DNA of 64,000 nt from Paraprevotella sp. (GTDB lineage: Bacteria; Bacteroidota; Bacteroidia; Bacteroidales; Bacteroidaceae). The stretch spans positions 140,032 to 204,031 of the forward strand of contig JAGBCQ010000008.1 of NCBI GenBank assembly GCA_017937925.1. Reading direction: 5' to 3'. Below, in pieces: positions 44,373-56,344 of this stretch (within the stretch, counting starts at the first letter, position 1; every line of letters starts with the position of its first letter). The notes beneath the pieces are model-generated. The model saw only the letters and a list, made by a program, of their open reading frames with translations. It made no database searches and was not told the DNA's origin. The position numbers and the translations under genes were made by a program.

Positions 44373-46018
44373 TTCCGTTTTATTTTATCCAATGATTGTA
44401 TAGGAGCTTTATATTTTCGAGATGCCTTTAATTCCGTTCCGCTCCGCTTAGGTCGCCAATTGAATATATCATCTTTATTCAGTGGCCTTACATAATCAAG
44501 CCAAGCAAAATTAGACAAATATAACTTGTCTTTCGGAATCATTATAATAGGATATATTGTTCCGGTAGCAGCCGGCATCCATATCTTATCCATCCTACGC
44601 TCTTTCATATATAATTTTAGTTCGGATGTTTCGGTATAATTCAATCCTATCATCAAACTATCATCGTCGAACATATAATAATCCACAAAAACATTTCCCT
44701 TAACATGTGTCTCTTTCATTTCTCCATCTCGGAAATAAGAAATCATTTCCTTTCCTGCTATCTGATTGTAATGCACGGAATCTATTCGCTCGACGGATAG
44801 TGTTTGGTCTATTACATTTACACGGTCTATTGTAGAATCATTCATAAACACTTTTATCACCTCTCCTAAAAGTTGTTGACCGCCATTCCAAACAATGGGA
44901 TCCTTATACATTGTCATACAAGAATCTTTTGTGTTATACACCAAAGAGTCACAGACGCCTTGCACATCAATGCGATACGCACGTACCTTGTGATATGCAC
45001 GCATCTCGCGATACATCGTATCTGTATTTATATAATAAGTATATACTTTAAATGAGTCTGCATGCAAATACATGGAATCTTTCTGGGAATAATCTATCGC
45101 CACAGCACTATCTGCGGCCTCGGAATATCCTGTTTTTTCGTTATACAGACAATAATGACCTGTAAACATATTTTTATTCAGTTCGTCAGTATAAATGATG
45201 TTTCGAAAAGCTTTTCCTACTCCTGCTTTACTATCATAAAATACACTATCACCAATCATCTTACGCCCGTTATTTGTCAATATTGAGCGATCCAGCAAAA
45301 TAGCTTGTTCCGTTTGCGTATTGTAAAAGCCTGACTCTGAATAAATATGATTGTCTCCACTATCTATATTAGAAGGACCGACTATTTCTGCAACACTCGT
45401 TTGCGTATTATAATTGAGGGTATCTGAAATCAGGGTGAAACCGGGATTGTTCAATTTAACATTGTAATTAAAAACCGCTTGTCGGGTTGTCGGACTATAC
45501 TGTCCCCAATCCGAAGTCAACTCATTTTCCTTATCTACCAATTTCCCTCCCTCAAAGAAATACCCTAAATCAAACATCCTATCATAATCCAAGCTATCAG
45601 TATAAAGTCTAGACTCCCGATGCGTTAAAATTACATTATGACGAACGCGAGCCAACTGATCCATACCATTATAAAACAGCATATCACCTACAAGGTCTAA
45701 CGTATCGCCTTGTATCATCTTTACATTTCCGAACGCATCAAAAGAGTTTGTCGCTTGATAAAAACAAGCACTATCGCAGTACATAAATACGCCTTCATGC
45801 TGAAATTGCACATTTCCCGTAAGTATTTGAGCACCGGGATGACGATATTGATCAAAACTTAATTTATCCGTATGTAATAATATCACCTTACTGACGGATT
45901 CCTCATTTGTATCTTCTGCTTCTTGCGAAAAAGCACAAAGCGTAAATAGGCATAGAATACAAAAAGAAAGTAATCTATGCCAAACACTCATTTTTTTATT
46001 TATTTCTATTCTTTTCAT
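44369..46018 (-). CDS. OstA/LptA-like periplasmic protein
   Basis: 549 residues with a signal peptide (WHRLLSFCILCLFTLCAFSQ); an ATG at 45988 would trim the N-terminus. Its repeats of the OstA-like domain are visible as recurring Y-x-S/D-L-x-Y / V-x-G-x-V units (GAQILTGNVQFQHEGVFMYC, MIQGDTLDLVGDMLFYNG). Known OstA/LptA-type domains handle lipopolysaccharide transport across the periplasm. It overlaps both neighbours by 4 bp (parvulin upstream, small membrane protein downstream). The size is larger than LptA and smaller than LptD, so its exact role is uncertain. Confidence 0.82.
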   Translation of the reverse strand: MKRIEINKKMSVWHRLLSFCILCLFTLCAFSQEAEDTNEESVSKVILLHTDKLSFDQYRHPGAQILTGNVQFQHEGVFMYCDSACFYQATNSFDAFGNVKMIQGDTLDLVGDMLFYNGMDQLARVRHNVILTHRESRLYTDSLDYDRMFDLGYFFEGGKLVDKENELTSDWGQYSPTTRQAVFNYNVKLNNPGFTLISDTLNYNTQTSVAEIVGPSNIDSGDNHIYSESGFYNTQTEQAILLDRSILTNNGRKMIGDSVFYDSKAGVGKAFRNIIYTDELNKNMFTGHYCLYNEKTGYSEAADSAVAIDYSQKDSMYLHADSFKVYTYYINTDTMYREMRAYHKVRAYRIDVQGVCDSLVYNTKDSCMTMYKDPIVWNGGQQLLGEVIKVFMNDSTIDRVNVIDQTLSVERIDSVHYNQIAGKEMISYFRDGEMKETHVKGNVFVDYYMFDDDSLMIGLNYTETSELKLYMKERRMDKIWMPAATGTIYPIIMIPKDKLYLSNFAWLDYVRPLNKDDIFNWRPKRSGTELKASRKYKAPIQSLDKIKRK

Positions 46019-47394
46019 TTAATCCAACCGGGATACTCAAATTCACAATTTCGCCACTCCTCATTGATACGTATGTAAGTGGTTTGCTGCTTCTCTTTAA
46101 TCCATTCTTTTATCTTTTCCTCTTTGCGCTTTGCCAAAACCACATCTTTCAATATTTGAAAATCTTCTGCCATTGTAGCTCTGTGTGCTTTAATATGAGC
46201 TTTAAGTTTTACAATTGCACAAACTTCCTTACCCTTATTATTTATCATCATGAATGGTTCGGATATTTCACCTGTATTCATTGTCGAAACAACCTTTGCT
46301 ATCTCTTGTGGCAGATCTTGTAATTGAAATCTGGAAGTTCTGGTTTGTTCACCCGTAGATGGGTCGTACTTCGTATTCGTCATCAGACCTTTATTCTTTC
46401 GGGTATCTTTATCATCCGACAAATAGGTCGCAGCTTCATCAAAAGTAAATTTCTCTTTTCTCAAATCCTCAGCCACTGTATCTAATCTTGCAATAGCGAC
46501 ATCAATATCTGCCTGATCCAAACGTGGCTTTCTTAAAATATGTCTTATTTTTACCTTATCGCCACGTTTATCAATCAATTGTATGATATGATAACCATAC
46601 TCAGACTCTACTACTTTTGAAATCTTCTTAGGATCCGTCAAACTGAATGCTACATTGGCAAATGCGGGGTCAAGTTCGCCCTTACCAGTATAATCCAATT
46701 CTCCTCCATAACGCGCCGTACCGGGATCCTCAGAGTACAAAATAGCTAAGGTTGAAAAAGATGACTCACCACTATTGACTCTTTCTGTATATTCACGCAA
46801 TTCATCTTTTACCCTATCTATTTCCTCCTGTGGGATTCGAGGCTGCATCGTAATAATTTGAACTTCAACCTGCGCCGGAATCCATGGCAGACTATCCTGA
46901 GGAACATCTTTAAAATATCTACGTACCTCTGCCGGCGTTACTTTAATATCACTCGTTAAGTTTTCGCGAACTTTTTGAACGGTATATTGCTCCTTTGTTG
47001 ACTCAAACAACATTTCACGCAACTGGGTCATCGTCTTGTGATAATACTCCTCTAACTTCTCTTTTGAGCCGGCGCGCATAATCAATTGATTCAAACGTTC
47101 CTCTACATTTGCTGAAACATTGGAGGCCGGTATATCAACACTATCAAGTTGCGCCTGATGCAAAAATAGCTTTTGAATAGCCAACTGCTCAGGTATCACA
47201 CAATACGGATTCCCGGAAATATTTGCACCAAACTCCAAACGTGCTGTTTCTACATCTGAACGTAGGATTGCTTCATCACCCACAACCCATATCACTTCAT
47301 CTATAACATGGTTAGCACTTTGCGAAAACAAAGGGAGTTGTGCTCCGAATAAGAACGCCAACAATGCACACCATAACATTTTGACCAACTTCAT
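46015..47394 (-). CDS. SurA-like periplasmic peptidylprolyl isomerase
   Basis: 459 residues: signal peptide (LLAFLFGAQLPLFSQS), SurA N-terminal-type chaperone region (HVIDEVIWVVGDEAILRSD), then a parvulin domain (FSTLAILYSEDPGTARYGGELDY; YGYHIIQLIDKRGDKVKIRHIL) and a second partial one. SurA-type proteins escort outer-membrane proteins. It overlaps the OstA-like gene by 4 bp, linking OMP and LPS assembly in one operon. Confidence 0.88.
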   Translation of the reverse strand: MKLVKMLWCALLAFLFGAQLPLFSQSANHVIDEVIWVVGDEAILRSDVETARLEFGANISGNPYCVIPEQLAIQKLFLHQAQLDSVDIPASNVSANVEERLNQLIMRAGSKEKLEEYYHKTMTQLREMLFESTKEQYTVQKVRENLTSDIKVTPAEVRRYFKDVPQDSLPWIPAQVEVQIITMQPRIPQEEIDRVKDELREYTERVNSGESSFSTLAILYSEDPGTARYGGELDYTGKGELDPAFANVAFSLTDPKKISKVVESEYGYHIIQLIDKRGDKVKIRHILRKPRLDQADIDVAIARLDTVAEDLRKEKFTFDEAATYLSDDKDTRKNKGLMTNTKYDPSTGEQTRTSRFQLQDLPQEIAKVVSTMNTGEISEPFMMINNKGKEVCAIVKLKAHIKAHRATMAEDFQILKDVVLAKRKEEKIKEWIKEKQQTTYIRINEEWRNCEFEYPGWIK

Positions 47395-47427
47395 AAATCG
47401 TTTTTTTAGTCAACAGAATAGTATCAC

Positions 47428-48846
47428 TTAATGTTTATTGACCGTTTTCAATACGTCTTCGTAAACTTCCACTTTATATTTTTCACGCAATTTGCGTACA
47501 AACTCATTTTCACATGCTGTTTGATAGTCAGAAATCACCTCTCCTCGTACATCTGTCCACGTTGCCGGTTTTTTTAATTTCTTCCCATACACTGCGGTAA
47601 CAGGATACATCTTCATTGATTTTGGTTGCTTCTTACTTTTAAACACCATATAATCAACATATCTATTATCTCCTTCTTTGAACAAATTTTTCTCCACACG
47701 AATCTGTTTCAAAGAGTCACGGTTGAATGTTGCACGTAAAGTGTCTATCCATTTTGTTTCATCAACAGACTTCAATAATTTACGGACTTGCTTTTGAACC
47801 TCCTCATCTTTCGCATGACATACCAAACCTTTATAACGTGGGGCTTCCCACTTATATTTTGATTTGTTTGCCTTGAAATATTGTTCTAAAGCTTTTTCAT
47901 CAGTTGCTGCATTTTCCCAAACTTCACGTGAACTAATTTCATACAACAAAAGTCCATCATGATATTCTTGTATCAAATACTTCAATTCACTATTAGTCGC
48001 ACACAACTCCTTACATTTATTCTCAATGATTTGGTCGGACGTTAAATGTGATGCCTTACCTAAAGAGTCAATTGTTACTGTTGCTATACGATCCTTCATT
48101 CCACGTTGCTCCAAGAACTTCTGAATCTGCGGTTTCAACTCTTCATAACTTTCAAGTTGCTTGCGATCTTGCATCAGAATAATATGATATCCCATTGGCG
48201 ACTTAACAACAGAAGACATCTGACCTTTCTGTAATGAGAAAGCAGCCTCTTCAAACTCCTTTATTGTCTGCCCCTTAGAAATCCATCCTAAAGCACCGCC
48301 ACGACCTGCAGAACCTTTATCCTCAGAACATTGTTGTGCTAATTGTGAAAAGTCAGCACCTTGTTGCAATGCTTGATAAATAGAATCTATGCGAATTTTT
48401 GCTTTATTCCATTCTTCTTGTCCAGCTTTCTGAGATGCCAATGTCATGATATGTGCAGGAAACACCAATCCTTCAGGACCTATTCCTTGCTTCATCATAT
48501 CATAATAGTTGCGCACTTCTTTTTCTTCTGCTTGCGGTGAAACAAAATAAGGCAAAATTTGCTGGTTTCTATATGAAGCGAATTCTTTTTGAAAAGAAGT
48601 CAGCGTATCATAACGCGCATCCAATGCTGCTTCAACTTTCAACTTATAATTGATAAACAAATCAACATATTCATCTATCGTCTTCTGTTCTACAACATTC
48701 TCGCCATTATTCTTGTTGAAATTGTATTCAAATTCTGAACGAGATACGTCCTTACCATTTATTTTCATCACTATCGGGTCGTTATCTTGAGCTTTCAAGA
48801 AAACGGATATCACAAATAAGGAACAAAAAAGAATTGAATATTTCAT
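47428..48846 (-). CDS. Parvulin-type periplasmic peptidylprolyl isomerase
   Basis: 472 residues with a signal peptide (ILFCSLFVISVFLKAQD). The parvulin signature is at ~170-230: FSQLAQQCSEDKGSAGRGGALGW and MGYHIILMQDRK. The remaining ~200 C-terminal residues are helical/beta mixed and not recognised. It is probably a folding factor acting with the following SurA-like protein (33 bp gap). Confidence 0.88.
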   Translation of the reverse strand: MKYSILFCSLFVISVFLKAQDNDPIVMKINGKDVSRSEFEYNFNKNNGENVVEQKTIDEYVDLFINYKLKVEAALDARYDTLTSFQKEFASYRNQQILPYFVSPQAEEKEVRNYYDMMKQGIGPEGLVFPAHIMTLASQKAGQEEWNKAKIRIDSIYQALQQGADFSQLAQQCSEDKGSAGRGGALGWISKGQTIKEFEEAAFSLQKGQMSSVVKSPMGYHIILMQDRKQLESYEELKPQIQKFLEQRGMKDRIATVTIDSLGKASHLTSDQIIENKCKELCATNSELKYLIQEYHDGLLLYEISSREVWENAATDEKALEQYFKANKSKYKWEAPRYKGLVCHAKDEEVQKQVRKLLKSVDETKWIDTLRATFNRDSLKQIRVEKNLFKEGDNRYVDYMVFKSKKQPKSMKMYPVTAVYGKKLKKPATWTDVRGEVISDYQTACENEFVRKLREKYKVEVYEDVLKTVNKH

Positions 48847-48854
48847 GACTTTAC

Positions 48855-50369
<1,515 letters not shown>

Positions 50370-50457
50370 TTATTGGATTTACGAGTATTTTCAACCTTTT
50401 TGTGATAAAAAAAACAGTTTTTCACAAGCGAGCTCAACTTTTTGTGATGTGAACTAT

Positions 50458-50501
50458 AAAAAGACGAGAACAAAGAGCGTTTGATACGCCTTGTTCTCGT
50501 C
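50458..50501 (-). terminator. Terminator of recQ
   Basis: GACGAGAACAA (50463-50473) with TTGTTCTCGTC (50491-50501); on the reverse strand the hairpin ends in TTTTTATAG. It lies 23 bp after the recQ stop. Confidence 0.8.
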
Positions 50502-50523
50502 ATAATATTTTTTACAAGAAAAA

Positions 50524-52704
50524 TCAATTGGCCATCTCTGAAATAAATTTGATACGTACCAATCTTATTTCTTCTTCCGTGTAATCTTCACCTAATTCAT
50601 CCAATGCTGCATCCATTGAATCCGTATCGGACTCTCTAAAATACTCATAAATATCTTGAATACTCTCCTCATCCAGTTCTTCTTCAAGGAAATAGTCAAT
50701 ATTTAACTTTGTTCCGGAATACACTATTTTTTCTATTTCCTCTAAAAGTTCGTCAAAATCCAACCCCTTAGTTGATGCAATATCATCCAATGCTATCTTA
50801 CGATCTATATTTTGAATAATACTTAATTTTTGTGCAGACTTCTTAGGCGTTGTACGAACTCTCAAGAATTCCGGTCGTTCTACATCATTTTCCTCACAAT
50901 AACGTTTTATCAAGTCGCAAAATTCTTGTCCATAACGTTTGGCCTTTCCATCTCCAACTCCTGGAATATTTTTCAACTCTTCCAAATTTACAGGGTAGAT
51001 AGTAGCCATTGCTTCTAATGAAGGTTCTTGGAAAATAACATAAGGTGGTACATTTAACTCATTAGACTTTTTCTTTCTTAAATCCTTCAAAGCATTATAT
51101 AATGCTAAATCTGAAACACTTGTTCCATCTCCACCAACAACTTCGTCATCATCCTCTTCACCAAACTCATTGTTCTCCACCACCATAAATGGCTCATCTG
51201 ATTTTAAAAAGCGTGTCGCTTTAGGCGTCAATTTTAAGATACCATAATTTTCTATCTCCTTTTCCAAATAACCCGCTATCAACGCCTGACGAACAACAGC
51301 ATTCCAAAACCTCTCCTCATATTCGACTCCGCATCCGAAACAGTCTAAATTATCATGTTTATGTGCCGTTATATCATTACTTTCAATGCCCATTAAAACT
51401 TTAATAATATAATCAGTCTTGAAATTTTCTTTTACGGCATCAATTACTTGAATTAACAACTTCAATTCGTCACGGGCATCAATCTTATTTTTGGGGCGAA
51501 GGCAATTATCACAATTTCCACAACTATCTTGTGGATACTCTTCTCCAAAATAATGCAGTAAAAATTTCCGTCGGCAAACAGAAGTCTCCGCATAAGCAGC
51601 CGTTTCAGAAAGTAATTGTCTTCCTATATCTTGTTCTGCTACAGGTTTCCCCTCCATAAACTTTTCCAACTTCTGCAAATCCTTATGCGTATAATAAGTC
51701 ACGCACATGCCTTCACCGCCATCACGACCTGCACGTCCGGTTTCTTGATAATAACCCTCTAAACTTTTGGGTATATCATAATGTATTACATACCGAACGT
51801 CGGGTTTATCTATTCCCATACCGAATGCTATCGTTGCTACGATGACATCAATACGTTCCATGATAAAATCATCTTGCGTTTGTGAACGTGTAACCGAATC
51901 CATTCCGGCATGATATGCCCTTGCGTTGATGTCATTCGCACGAAGCACTTCCGCCAAGTCCTCCACGCTCTTACGACTCAAGCAATAAATAATCCCACTT
52001 TTTCCGTGATGCTGTTTGATAAATTTAATAATATCTTTATCTACATTTTTGGTCTTGCTCCTAACCTCATAATACAAATTAGGACGATTAAATGAGCTTT
52101 TAAACTCTTTTGCATCTATTATACCTAGATTCTTTTTTATATCACCTCGAACCTTATCCGTTGCAGTTGCTGTCAAAGCAATAACCGGTGCCTTACCTAT
52201 TTCATTGATTAAAGGTCGTATCTTCCGATATTCCGGACGGAAATCATGCCCCCACTCAGAAATACAATGCGCCTCATCTACAGCATAAAATGAAATTTTT
52301 ACGTTCCGTAAGAAATCTACATATTCTTCCTTTGTCAAGGATTCCGGAGCCAAATACAACAATTTGGTTTTCCCGTTTATAATGTCATTCTTGACACTAT
52401 CTATTGCTCCTTTTGTCAAGGATGAATTGATAAAATGTGCCACTGAATCATCTTCTGAAACATACCTTATGGCATCAACTTGATTTTTCATCAAAGCTAT
52501 TAAAGGAGAAATTACAATAGCTGTCCCCTCCATTAATAGAGAGGGAAGTTGATAACACAAAGATTTTCCTCCTCCTGTAGGCATCAATACAAATGTATCA
52601 TTTCCTGCTAAAAGATTCTTAATGATGGCCTCTTGATCACCTTTGAAGGCGTCAAAACCAAAATACTGCTTAAGAGGGGCTATTAAATTTTGCGTTATAT
52701 CCAT
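50524..52704 (-). CDS. recQ: ATP-dependent DNA helicase RecQ
   Basis: 726 residues. Walker A VLMPTGGGKSLCYQLP (~39-54), DEAH box in YAVDEAHCISEWGHDFRPEY (~136-155), RecQ zinc-binding Cys cluster (CRRKFLLHYFGEEYPQDSCGNCDNC, ~373-397), an RQC-like region, an HRDC domain (~530-610) and a C-terminal acidic extension. 3'-5' helicase in recombination and repair. Its first codons border a 19-bp inverted repeat arm (52706-52724). Confidence 0.95.
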   Translation of the reverse strand: MDITQNLIAPLKQYFGFDAFKGDQEAIIKNLLAGNDTFVLMPTGGGKSLCYQLPSLLMEGTAIVISPLIALMKNQVDAIRYVSEDDSVAHFINSSLTKGAIDSVKNDIINGKTKLLYLAPESLTKEEYVDFLRNVKISFYAVDEAHCISEWGHDFRPEYRKIRPLINEIGKAPVIALTATATDKVRGDIKKNLGIIDAKEFKSSFNRPNLYYEVRSKTKNVDKDIIKFIKQHHGKSGIIYCLSRKSVEDLAEVLRANDINARAYHAGMDSVTRSQTQDDFIMERIDVIVATIAFGMGIDKPDVRYVIHYDIPKSLEGYYQETGRAGRDGGEGMCVTYYTHKDLQKLEKFMEGKPVAEQDIGRQLLSETAAYAETSVCRRKFLLHYFGEEYPQDSCGNCDNCLRPKNKIDARDELKLLIQVIDAVKENFKTDYIIKVLMGIESNDITAHKHDNLDCFGCGVEYEERFWNAVVRQALIAGYLEKEIENYGILKLTPKATRFLKSDEPFMVVENNEFGEEDDDEVVGGDGTSVSDLALYNALKDLRKKKSNELNVPPYVIFQEPSLEAMATIYPVNLEELKNIPGVGDGKAKRYGQEFCDLIKRYCEENDVERPEFLRVRTTPKKSAQKLSIIQNIDRKIALDDIASTKGLDFDELLEEIEKIVYSGTKLNIDYFLEEELDEESIQDIYEYFRESDTDSMDAALDELGEDYTEEEIRLVRIKFISEMAN

Positions 52705-52705
52705 A

Positions 52706-52809
52706 AAAAATAGTTTCTCAATAAAGCTTTTAATACGGGTTAAGTCCTCACTCTTAACAAAGTTATAAACAAAAACCGAATAAATGCAAATTATTGAGAA
52801 ACTATTTTT
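52706..52809 (-). promoter_or_regulatory. recQ promoter enclosed by a 19-bp inverted repeat (also clpX terminator?)
   Basis: Arms 52706-52724 and 52791-52809 are perfect inverted repeats (AAAAATAGTTTCTCAATAA). The 66-bp loop holds the recQ promoter: TTTG (52787-52790) - 21 bp - TAACTTTG (52765-52758) on the reverse strand. Transcripts entering from clpX can fold both arms and end in TTTTTT just at the recQ start; transcripts from the recQ promoter carry only one arm. Confidence 0.55.
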
Positions 52810-52839
52810 ACTTAGTATCGTTATTTAAAATAAAAAACA

Positions 52840-54057
52840 CTAGGATCCTATAAGATTAGCTTTCTCTAATTGTTTTTTTGCATAACTCAAACTTACCTTA
52901 TATGTCTTTTGTTTTTTTGACGGAACTTCATACATCGCATCAATCATAATAGACTCCATGATAGAGCGCAATCCTCGTGCGCCCAATTTATATTCAACAG
53001 CCTTATCTACGATATACTCCAAAACTTCATTGTCAAACGAAAGTTTAATACCATCCATCTCAAATAACTTTATCTGTTGCTTAACAATTGAGTTTTTTGG
53101 TTCTGTAAGTATTCTTCTTAACGCTTCCCTATCCAATGGATTCAAGTATGTCAATACCGGAAGACGACCTATTATCTCAGGTATCAATCCGAAACTCTTC
53201 AAATCTTGAGGCAAGATATACTTCATCAAATTAGACTTGTCTATTTGCTGAATATTTTGCACGGAATTAAAACCTACAACATGAGTATTCAAACGTTGCG
53301 CTATTTTCTTTTCAATCCCATCAAAAGCGCCACCACAGATAAATAGAATATTCTTCGTATCTACATGAATATAATCTTGATCAGGATGCTTACGCCCCCC
53401 CTTTGGAGGAACATTTACCATAGAGCCCTCCAATAGTTTCAAAAGTCCCTGTTGCACGCCTTCACCACTAACGTCACGTGTTATTGACGGATTGTCACTT
53501 TTACGAGCAATCTTATCAATCTCATCTATAAATACGATTCCTCGCTGTGCGGCAGCAACATCATAATCTGCCACCTGAAGAAGACGTGACAAAATACTTT
53601 CAACATCCTCTCCGACATAGCCTGCTTCTGTAAAAACAGTCGCATCCACTATTGTAAAAGGAACACGCAGCAGTTTTGCTATAGTACGAGCCATCAATGT
53701 TTTTCCGGTTCCCGTACTTCCGACCATTATTATATTGGATTTCTCTATCTCAACACCATCATCCATTTTTTGCTGTGCCAATCTTTTATAATGATTATAC
53801 ACAGCCACCGACAAATAACGCTTTGCATCATCCTGTCCGATAACGTATTGATCCAAATACTCTTTTATATCCTTAGGCTTGGGTAACTCTTCCAATTTAA
53901 AACCCAACCCCTCATCTTTCTTCGTCTCTTGGAATGCATCTTGTACGATTTGATAGGCTTGTTGGGCACAATCACTACATATATACCCACTGACACCGGT
54001 AATCAGCAAAGAGACTTCACGCTCAGAGCGTCCACAGAACGAACAATTCTTTTTCAT
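52840..54057 (-). CDS. clpX: ATP-dependent protease ATP-binding subunit ClpX
   Basis: 405 residues: N-terminal Cys4 zinc-binding domain (CSFCG ... CSDC, residues 5-30), Walker A GSTGTGKT (~113-120), Walker [12 protein letters not shown] (~178), and the [14 protein letters not shown] sensor/pore region. Unfolds substrates for ClpP. Its start lies 2 bp after the clpP stop, so clpP-clpX form one unit. Confidence 0.97.
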   Translation of the reverse strand: MKKNCSFCGRSEREVSLLITGVSGYICSDCAQQAYQIVQDAFQETKKDEGLGFKLEELPKPKDIKEYLDQYVIGQDDAKRYLSVAVYNHYKRLAQQKMDDGVEIEKSNIIMVGSTGTGKTLMARTIAKLLRVPFTIVDATVFTEAGYVGEDVESILSRLLQVADYDVAAAQRGIVFIDEIDKIARKSDNPSITRDVSGEGVQQGLLKLLEGSMVNVPPKGGRKHPDQDYIHVDTKNILFICGGAFDGIEKKIAQRLNTHVVGFNSVQNIQQIDKSNLMKYILPQDLKSFGLIPEIIGRLPVLTYLNPLDREALRRILTEPKNSIVKQQIKLFEMDGIKLSFDNEVLEYIVDKAVEYKLGARGLRSIMESIMIDAMYEVPSKKQKTYKVSLSYAKKQLEKANLIGS

Positions 54058-54059
54058 TC

Positions 54060-54725
54060 TTATTTCTTTCGTATTAAAACATCATCTATCATTCCATACT
54101 CTTTCGCTTCTTGAGCCGTCATCCAATAATCCCGATCTGAATCGGCCCACACTTTATCAAAATCCGTATGCGAATGTTCAGCAATGATAGTATATAGTTC
54201 TTTTTTAAGCTTTTGAATCTCTCGCGCTGTTATTTCAATATCGGAAGCCTGACCTTGTGCACCTCCCATAGGTTGATGGATCATCACTCTACTATGAGTT
54301 AGAGCAGAACGTTTACCCTCAGCACCTGCCACCAACAATACTGCTGCCATTGATGCTGCCATTCCTGTACACATTGTTGCTACCGGACTACTAATAAACT
54401 GCATGGTGTCATAAATCCCCAAACCTGCATATACCGAGCCTCCGGGAGAATTGATATAAATAGAAATATCCTTACCCGGATCAACAGAATCCAAATACAA
54501 TAATTGAGCTTGCAAAGTATTGGCAGCATAATCATCTATTTGTGTTCCCAAAAAAATGATTCTATCCATCATAAGACGAGAAAAAACATCCATCTGGGTT
54601 ACATTTAACTGCCGTTCTTCCAATATATATGGATTCAAGTATTGATTCTGAGCACTCACAACATCGTCCAGTACCTGACTATTTATACCGAGATGTTTAA
54701 CCGCATATTTCTTAAAATCATTCAT
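54060..54725 (-). CDS. clpP: ATP-dependent Clp protease proteolytic subunit ClpP
   Basis: 221 residues. Catalytic Ser in [13 protein letters not shown] (~118-130), His in [14 protein letters not shown] (~141-154) and a downstream Asp; [13 protein letters not shown] is the conserved handle-side motif. Barrel peptidase of the ClpXP machine. The order tig-clpP-clpX is the common bacterial arrangement. Confidence 0.97.
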   Translation of the reverse strand: MNDFKKYAVKHLGINSQVLDDVVSAQNQYLNPYILEERQLNVTQMDVFSRLMMDRIIFLGTQIDDYAANTLQAQLLYLDSVDPGKDISIYINSPGGSVYAGLGIYDTMQFISSPVATMCTGMAASMAAVLLVAGAEGKRSALTHSRVMIHQPMGGAQGQASDIEITAREIQKLKKELYTIIAEHSHTDFDKVWADSDRDYWMTAQEAKEYGMIDDVLIRKK

Positions 54726-54741
54726 AATTGTAAGGTTTAAT

Positions 54742-54807
54742 AAAAAAACTTCTGAACTCCCCTTCCGCTATATTATGCAAATGTAACGAAATGTCAGCTC
54801 AGAAGTT
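54742..54807 (-). promoter_or_regulatory. clpP promoter inside the tig terminator hairpin
   Basis: Arms 54747-54758 and 54796-54807 pair over 11 of 12 bp (AACTTCTGAACT); the reverse strand continues into seven T (54748-54742), as in a terminator for tig. The loop contains the clpP -7 box TACATTTGC (54785-54777). The arrangement parallels that upstream of recQ. Confidence 0.55.
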
Positions 54808-54847
54808 ATGGTGTTAAAAACTTATTCTCTTATAAGTAGTTCGTACT

Positions 54848-56203
54848 TTAAGCGAACATTTTATTGAATTCATCCAAAGACACTGTCTTCTTATTCAACT
54901 TAACAGTCTTCTTCAATTCATCACACAACTTGCCTTCTATACTACGATTTACCAAATTCTCAACTTGGTCTTGCTTCTTAAGCATTTCGTTTGCATAGTT
55001 TTCCAAAAGGTCTTCCGGCGCATTCAACATTCCATATTGTGCAAATTGCATCTTAGTAATATTCTTAGCTGTTGCCAACAAATCTTCTTTCTCCACCTTT
55101 ATGCCGTAAGTCTTCACCAAATTTTCTTTTATCAAGTGCCAAGACAATTCTTCTAAGCTCTTCTCATAGTTTTCCTCAACGAAATTCTCATCTTTCTTAG
55201 GATTGCTTACACGCATAAATCGCTTCAAGAAGGCATCAGGATATTCCAATTTACCAACTTTATTCATCAAATATGTTCTAGCATCAAGCATAAACTTATA
55301 ATCGCTGTCACCTACAAACTGTCCGGCAATCAATTCTTTAATTTTCGCACGGAACTCTTCCTCGCTAGTAACTGTGCCCTTAGCAAAAACTTGATCAAAT
55401 AACTCTTGATTCAATTCTGCAGATTTAAAACGAGTGATTTCTTGCACTTGAAAACTGAAGTCTGATGTCATATTCGCAGCATCCTCTTTCTTTATCTTCA
55501 ACAATGAAGCGATTTCTACATCATGACCATCGTATGCTTTGCTTGGATTGAACACTAATACATCGTTCACCTTACAGCCTGCAAATATTGCTTTTTGTTC
55601 CTCGTTCTTCATATATTCAGGCAACATAACAGCATTCTCTACTTGAATACCGCCTTCTTTTGTGCTGCCATTTTCATCTAACTCTGCCAATAGACCTTTC
55701 ACCATATCTTTGGTCTCAAAGCTATCAACTTTCTCATAACTTCCACCACGTTGAGCATACATATTAACTTGTTTCTCAACCATATCATCGCTGACTTCAA
55801 TTTCATAATAATCTACCTTATCTTTTGAAGTCAAATTTAATTCAAATTCAGGAGCGAAAGCTACATCAAATTTAAATGTAAATTCTTCCATTGTCTCAAA
55901 ATCAAGCACAGGCTGATAATCCAAACTAGGAAGTGGCTCACCTAAAACATTCAAATTGTTATCCTTGATATATTCATACAACTTTTCACCTAACATTTTG
56001 TTAACTTCCTCAGCTGTAATATCCTTACCAAAACGCTTCTTCAATATCGGCATTGGAACTTGTCCGGGACGGAAACCGGGAACATTAGCTTTCTTACGGA
56101 AATTCTTTAACGCTGTTTCTACTTTTGCCGCATAATCTGATTTCTCTAACTTGATAGTTAATACGGCGCTTACCTTGTCAAGATTTTCTAATGAAATGTT
56201 CAT
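54848..56203 (-). CDS. tig: Trigger factor
   Basis: 451 residues, ribosome-associated chaperone. The N-terminal ribosome-binding domain carries NVPGFRPGQVPMPILKKRFG (the GFRxGxxP signature, ~40-60); a PPIase-like middle and helical C-terminal arms follow. The Bacteroidetes form lacks a strong FKBP signature, as here. First gene of the tig-clpP-clpX group. Confidence 0.93.
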   Translation of the reverse strand: MNISLENLDKVSAVLTIKLEKSDYAAKVETALKNFRKKANVPGFRPGQVPMPILKKRFGKDITAEEVNKMLGEKLYEYIKDNNLNVLGEPLPSLDYQPVLDFETMEEFTFKFDVAFAPEFELNLTSKDKVDYYEIEVSDDMVEKQVNMYAQRGGSYEKVDSFETKDMVKGLLAELDENGSTKEGGIQVENAVMLPEYMKNEEQKAIFAGCKVNDVLVFNPSKAYDGHDVEIASLLKIKKEDAANMTSDFSFQVQEITRFKSAELNQELFDQVFAKGTVTSEEEFRAKIKELIAGQFVGDSDYKFMLDARTYLMNKVGKLEYPDAFLKRFMRVSNPKKDENFVEENYEKSLEELSWHLIKENLVKTYGIKVEKEDLLATAKNITKMQFAQYGMLNAPEDLLENYANEMLKKQDQVENLVNRSIEGKLCDELKKTVKLNKKTVSLDEFNKMFA

Positions 56204-56255
56204 CTTTTTAATTATATTTTTGTTATTATATCTTTCTAATTTACATAAATAGTGT

Positions 56256-56264
56256 GCAAAGATA
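56256..56264 (-). promoter_or_regulatory. Promoter -7 element for tig
   Basis: Reverse strand TATCTTTGC, 52 bp before the tig start. Confidence 0.5.
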
Positions 56265-56344
56265 ACTTTTATCTTTCAAAAAATGAAGGATAAAAAGCAA
56301 AAAAACAACACAACTTCAAAATGAAGAACGCGAATGGCTATATT

